Source: Bosea vestrisii (GTDB taxonomy: Bacteria > Pseudomonadota > Alphaproteobacteria > Rhizobiales > Beijerinckiaceae). From it: a DNA stretch of 64,000 nt. The stretch is from the NCBI RefSeq assembly GCF_030144325.1, contig NZ_CP126307.1:3738501-3802500 (forward strand). Direction: 5' to 3'. Positions within the stretch are counted from its first letter, which is position 1; every line of letters begins with the position of its first letter. The notes beneath the pieces are model-generated. The model ran no database searches. It was not told the DNA's origin and saw nothing but the letters and a program-made list of their open reading frames with translations. The position numbers and the translations under genes were made by a program. Positions 60,430 to 64,000 of the stretch are shown here, piece by piece.

Positions 60430-61053
60430 ATGCCGATCCTCAAACTCATCCGTTACGGCGCCTGGACCGCAGTCGCTGTCGTCGCCTTCACCGCCGGCGC
60501 GATCCTGCTCGGCTGGTGGCATGTCGATGGGCCCGGCCGGCCGAACAGCGGGACTGTCGCTTCTTCGCCCTTGGCCGATGTCGGAGGGGCGTTCAGCCTG
60601 ACCGACCATACCGGTCGCAAGGTCACGCAGGCCGATTATCAGGGCAAGCCGGCGCTGGTCTTCTTCGGCTTCACCAATTGCCCGGAGGTGTGCCCCACGA
60701 CGCTTTTCGAGCTCACCACCTTGCTCGGCAAGCTCGGCGCCGATGCAGACAAGCTCAACGTGCTCTTCGTCACCGTCGATCCCGGGCGCGACACGCCGGC
60801 GCAGCTGGCGCTCTATTTGCAGTCCTTCGATCCGCGCATCGTCGGGCTCTCCGGCAGCCAGGCCGAGGTCGATGCTGCGCTGAAGGCCTACAAGGCCTAT
60901 GCCAAGCGCCTCCCGACCGCGGACGGCTACACCATGGACCACACCGCCTCGGTCTATCTGATGGACGCGGAAGGTCGCTTCCGCAGTCTGATCGACTATC
61001 ATGAGGAACAGGACTCGGCGCTCGCCAAGGTCAGGCTGCTGCTCAAGCGCTGA
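60430..61053 (+). CDS. SCO1/SenC copper chaperone
   Basis: 207 residues from ATG 60430. N-terminal membrane anchor (AVAVVAFTAGAILLGWW), then a thioredoxin fold with the copper-binding CxxxC in FTNCPEVCPTTLFEL and the distal His in YTMDHTASVYLMD. It loads copper onto cytochrome c oxidase, with PCuAC as donor (gene at 50.3 kb). The frame runs further upstream to overlap the transpeptidase stop, but the first 12 residues there are not convincing. Confidence 0.94.
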   Translation: MPILKLIRYGAWTAVAVVAFTAGAILLGWWHVDGPGRPNSGTVASSPLADVGGAFSLTDHTGRKVTQADYQGKPALVFFGFTNCPEVCPTTLFELTTLLGKLGADADKLNVLFVTVDPGRDTPAQLALYLQSFDPRIVGLSGSQAEVDAALKAYKAYAKRLPTADGYTMDHTASVYLMDAEGRFRSLIDYHEEQDSALAKVRLLLKR

Positions 61054-61062
61054 AGAGCTGTC

Positions 61063-61200
61063 ATTCCGGGGCTTCGCGAAGCGAAGAGCCCGGAACCCAG
61101 AACCGATGCGCTTGATCGCAAGGCGCAGGGATCGGGCAGCTTATCTGGAATCGGTATCGGTTCTGGCTTCCGGGCTCAGGCCTGACGGCCTGCCCCGGAA
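61063..61200. repeat. Long imperfect inverted repeat (dispersed-repeat type)
   Basis: Between convergent SCO and aldehyde dehydrogenase genes. Outer arms ATTCCGGGGC (61063-61072) and GCCCCGGAA (61192-61200). Inner arms of 22 bases, 61086-61107 and 61156-61177, are reverse complements with one mismatch. A shorter local palindrome (CTTCGCGAAG) lies at 61072-61081. It could fold as one long hairpin and end both transcripts; it looks like a repeat family member. Confidence 0.75.
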
Positions 61201-61229
61201 AGACGGCGAGGTTCTGAGTTAAAACCGCC

Positions 61230-62612
61230 TCAGCGCCGGTTCAGCAGGATCATCTTCTCCTGTGTCATGTCGCGCATGGTGTAGGGGATGCCGCCGGTGC
61301 CGTAGCCGGATTCCCTGCGGCCGGCGAAAGGCATCCAGTCGGTGCGGAAGGCGGTGGGGTCGTTGACCATCACTGCCGAGGCGTCGAGCCGCTCGGCGAC
61401 GTGCAGGGCGACATCGATGTCCTGCGCGAAGACGCTGCCCTGGAAGGCGACGGGCAGCGAGTTGGCCTGGGCGATGGCGTCGGCCAGCTTGCTGTAGCGA
61501 TAGACGCAGACCAGCGGGCCAAAGACCTCGAGCTGCGAGACCTTGGCGTCGACGGCAGGGTCGAGCAGCACGGCCGGCTCCAATGTCGTCTCGGACAGGC
61601 GCTTGCCGCCGAGCGCCAGCTTCGCGCCGCCCTTCACGGCTTCGTCGATCCAGCTCGCGACCCGGTCGACCTCCTTGGGCAAGATCAGCGGGCCGACCTC
61701 GGTCTCCTTCAGCGTGGGATCGCCGGTGCGCAGCTTGGCGACGCGCGCCACCAGCCGTTCGGTGAAGGCCTCGGCGATCTCCTGATGCACGAAGATGCGC
61801 TGCGTCGACACGCAGACCTGGCCGGCATGATAGTAGCCGCCTTTGACCAGCGGCTCGATGATCCGATCGAGATCGGCGCTGCGGTCGACGATCGCCGGCG
61901 CCGCCCCGCCATGCTCCAGCGCCGAGCGCGCGCCATGCGCCAGCTTGGAATGCAGGTACCAGCCAACCTTGGCCGAGCCGATGAAGCTGAGGAAAGCGAC
62001 GCGCCGATCGGTGGCGAGCGCCTCGGCGAGCTCGTTCGTCTCCGGGATGAACAGCTGGCACCAGGCTTCCGGCAGGCCGGCCTCGTGCACCAGCGCGACG
62101 AAGTCGCGACAGCACAGCGGCGTCGTGCTCGCCGGCTTGATGATGACCGGACAGCCGACGGCGATCGCCGGCGCGACCTGGTGGACGATCAGGTTGAGCG
62201 GGTGGTTGAAGGCCGAGATCGCCGCGATGACGCCGATCGGCTCCTTGGTGGTGAAGGCCCAGCGTCCGGCGGCGGCCGGCGTCAGCCCCATCGGGATTTC
62301 GCGCCCGGCGAAATTCCGGAGTTCGTCGGCGGCATTGTGGATGCCGTCGATCGCGCGTGTCGTCTCGATGATCGCATCGGTCAGCGGCTTGCCACCCTCG
62401 CGTGCGATCTGCCGAGCGAAATGGTCGCGCTTGCCGGCCAGCAATTCGGCGAGCTTGCGCAGGATCGCGATCCGCTCATGCGGCTTCAGCCAGCCGTCGC
62501 GATCGCGGAAGACCTTGTTGGCCGCCTTCAGCTTGGCCTCGAGCGCCGCCGCATCATCGGTGGCGATCTCCTCGATTGGCGCGCGATCGAACGCCTGCAC
62601 GACCTGCAGCAT
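61230..62612 (-). CDS. Aldehyde dehydrogenase family protein
   Basis: 460 residues from ATG 62612 (MLQVVQAFDRAPIEEIATDD). NAD-dependent ALDH fold: AAISAFNHPLNLIVHQVAPA, FIGSAKVGWYL, general base Glu in ALEHGGAAPAIV and nucleophile Cys in HAGQVCVSTQR. The second conserved region is EVFGPLVCVYRY. It resembles the phosphonoacetaldehyde/sulfoacetaldehyde-like group more than betaine aldehyde dehydrogenase, but the substrate is open. 25 bases downstream of the TPP enzyme gene, so the two may work on one intermediate. Confidence 0.93.
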   Translation of the reverse strand: MLQVVQAFDRAPIEEIATDDAAALEAKLKAANKVFRDRDGWLKPHERIAILRKLAELLAGKRDHFARQIAREGGKPLTDAIIETTRAIDGIHNAADELRNFAGREIPMGLTPAAAGRWAFTTKEPIGVIAAISAFNHPLNLIVHQVAPAIAVGCPVIIKPASTTPLCCRDFVALVHEAGLPEAWCQLFIPETNELAEALATDRRVAFLSFIGSAKVGWYLHSKLAHGARSALEHGGAAPAIVDRSADLDRIIEPLVKGGYYHAGQVCVSTQRIFVHQEIAEAFTERLVARVAKLRTGDPTLKETEVGPLILPKEVDRVASWIDEAVKGGAKLALGGKRLSETTLEPAVLLDPAVDAKVSQLEVFGPLVCVYRYSKLADAIAQANSLPVAFQGSVFAQDIDVALHVAERLDASAVMVNDPTAFRTDWMPFAGRRESGYGTGGIPYTMRDMTQEKMILLNRR

Positions 62613-62637
62613 GGTGGTCTCCTTCGCTTGGTCCGTA

Positions 62638-64000
62638 TCAGGCCAACTCGATATCCGGGGTCTTGTTGCGGAGCTCCTCGACGAGCACGCGGGTGTTCTC
62701 CGAATAATCGATCGGAATCTCGACGAGATGGACGCCGCCACCGGCAAAGGCGGCTTCCAGGGTCGGCACGAGCTCGGCGGGGGAGCCGACGCGCGAACCC
62801 TTGGCGCCATAGGCCTTCGCATAGGCGACGAAATCGGGATTGCCGAAGCTCATGCCGTAATCGGCAAAGCCGTCGACCGCCTGCTTCCAGCGGATCATGC
62901 CGTAGGCGTTGTCGTTGAGGATGACGACGACGAGGTTGAGGCCGAGGCGGACGGCGGTCTCCATCTCCTGGCTGTTCATCATGAAGCCGCCATCGCCGCA
63001 GACCGCCATCACCCGGCGCTCGGGGTAGAGCATCGCCGCCATCATCGCCGAGGGCAGGCCGGCCCCCATCGTCGCCAGCGCATTGTCGAGCAGCAGCGTA
63101 TTGGCGACATGGGTGCGGTAGTTCCGCGCGAACCAGATCTTGTACATGCCGTTGTCGAGGCAGACCATGCCGTCCTCCGGCATGACCGCGCGGATGTCAT
63201 GGACGATGCGCTGCGGTGTGATCGGGAAGCGATCCTCCTGCGCCCGGTCGTTGAGATGGGCGAGGATCTTCTGGCGCAGCTCCAGCATGACCGGGTCGGC
63301 TTCCAGCCGGCCGCCGAGCCGTTCTGCCAGCGCAGTGACGGTTGTGCCGATATCGCCGATCACCTCGGCATCGGGATGGTAGACCTGCTCGACCGTCGCC
63401 GATTGGTAGCCGACATGGATCACCTTCGGCCCGCCGGCGCTCTTCATCAGGAAGGGTGGCTTCTCGATCGTGTCGTGGCCGATCGCGATGATCAGGTCGG
63501 CCCGGTCGATCGCCTGGTGGACATAGTCGCCCTCGGACAGGGCGGCGGTGCCCATATAGAGATTGGAGCCGCCGGTGACCGCGCCCTTGCCCATCTGGGT
63601 GTTGAAGAAGGGCAGCTTCACCCGCCGCACGAAATCGGAGAGCGGCTCGACCAGCCTTGGCCGGTTGCCGGCGGCGCCGATCATCACCAATGGCCGCTTG
63701 GCGGCGAGGATCATCTCGGCGGCGCGTGCGATCGCCCTTGGATCCGCCACAGGCTGTTCCAACGGATGCACCGGGATCAGCGGTACGTCGGCGACCTCCT
63801 CGCCGGCGATGTCCTCGGGCAATTCGAGATGGACCGGGCCGGGCCGCTCCTCCATCGCGACGCGGAAAGCGTCGCGCACCACCGAGGGGATGCTGGCGGC
63901 GCTGACGATCTGCCGGGTCATCTTGGTCAGCGGCTTCATCGAGGCGACGACGTCGACGATCTGGAAGCGCGCCTGCTTGGCGCTCATGATCGCCTTCTGG
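62638..64000 (-). CDS. Acetolactate synthase-like TPP enzyme (N-terminus beyond right edge)
   Basis: The minus-strand frame is open to the window end; an internal ATG at 63987 is not the true start because QKAI before it continues the family sequence. Visible parts: end of the Pyr domain, the central domain (AAKRPLVMIGAAGNRPRLVE), and the TPP domain with MAVCGDGGFMMNSQEMETAV and the closing NDN of the GDG-x-NDN motif. Related to acetolactate synthase large subunits and other 2-keto-acid decarboxylases such as Xsc. Paired with an ALDH gene, a catabolic role is more likely than branched-chain synthesis. Confidence 0.9.
   Translation of the reverse strand, partial: QKAIMSAKQARFQIVDVVASMKPLTKMTRQIVSAASIPSVVRDAFRVAMEERPGPVHLELPEDIAGEEVADVPLIPVHPLEQPVADPRAIARAAEMILAAKRPLVMIGAAGNRPRLVEPLSDFVRRVKLPFFNTQMGKGAVTGGSNLYMGTAALSEGDYVHQAIDRADLIIAIGHDTIEKPPFLMKSAGGPKVIHVGYQSATVEQVYHPDAEVIGDIGTTVTALAERLGGRLEADPVMLELRQKILAHLNDRAQEDRFPITPQRIVHDIRAVMPEDGMVCLDNGMYKIWFARNYRTHVANTLLLDNALATMGAGLPSAMMAAMLYPERRVMAVCGDGGFMMNSQEMETAVRLGLNLVVVILNDNAYGMIRWKQAVDGFADYGMSFGNPDFVAYAKAYGAKGSRVGSPAELVPTLEAAFAGGGVHLVEIPIDYSENTRVLVEELRNKTPDIELA

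Noticed and set aside
1..64000. tRNA, rRNA, IS elements, prophage or integrase
   Set aside because: I read no cloverleaf, transposase or integrase motif; a tRNAscan and ISfinder run would settle this.

Overview
The window is a GC-rich, densely coded bacterial chromosome segment. Gene content and organisation point to an alphaproteobacterium of the Hyphomicrobiales (a Bosea- or Methylobacterium-like genome is my best guess, inferred from protein style, not from a search). The evidence is FrcBCA-like and UgpC-type ABC operons, CueR, CadR and RcnR metal regulators, a TonB-ExbBD set and an acetolactate-synthase-like/aldehyde dehydrogenase pair. I recognise no rRNA, tRNA, CRISPR array, insertion sequence or prophage.

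Layout. (1) 1-14.6 kb, mostly minus strand: an unusual envelope-type cluster. It holds a membrane protein with an FHA-like domain (runs off the left edge), a penicillin-binding transpeptidase, an unrecognised 495-aa protein, a large Hsp70/actin-fold ATPase resembling SrfB and a coupled ~790-aa protein of unknown fold. Beside these are a plus-strand unknown, a 608-aa exported protein and a glycine-zipper lipoprotein. This is the best candidate for an undescribed system. (2) 14.9-20.8 kb: P450, cueR beside a gutted copA, 2OG oxygenase, Nudix hydrolase, cytochrome c and an alpha/beta hydrolase. (3) 20.9-25.2 kb: a PuuR-like XRE-cupin regulator with two near-perfect palindromic operators, divergent from a polar amino-acid/amine ABC transporter and an amine-oxidase-type flavoenzyme. 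(4) 25.2-32.7 kb: sugar/nucleoside uptake and catabolism (FGGY kinase, SDR, permease, binding protein, ATPase, nucleoside hydrolase, unknown, GNAT). (5) 32.6-34.0 kb: rcnA/rcnR. (6) 34.1-38.7 kb: an SDR, a lipoprotein hydrolase and tonB-exbD-exbB. (7) 39-50.2 kb, minus: a ten-gene sugar-acid operon read from 50.2 kb towards 39 kb (DapA-family lyase/dehydratase, enolase-superfamily dehydratase, ABC transporter, NAD epimerase/dehydrogenase, an IclR regulator fused to an SMP-30 lactonase, SDR, FAD-linked oxidase), preceded by two IclR-like operators. (8) 50.3-54.2 kb, minus: copper genes (PCuAC, a damaged DJ-1/PfpI gene, CopC-CopD fusion, YcnI, DUF2946-like). (9) 54.3-59.2 kb: cadR and a cadA / methyltransferase / lspA / CDF cassette. 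(10) 59.3-64 kb: L,D-transpeptidase, SCO1, aldehyde dehydrogenase and a TPP enzyme cut by the right edge.

A cross-cutting observation: seven otherwise convincing genes are each broken by one apparent single-base indel (near 5650, 12016, 19771, 25814, 34528, 43624 and 57310), four of them in C or G runs of four or five bases. The continuation in the other frame restores family-typical sequence. Sequencing or assembly error is more likely than seven real pseudogenes. Two other lesions look like true deletions: the copA remnant at 17.4 kb and the DJ-1/PfpI gene at 50.97 kb.
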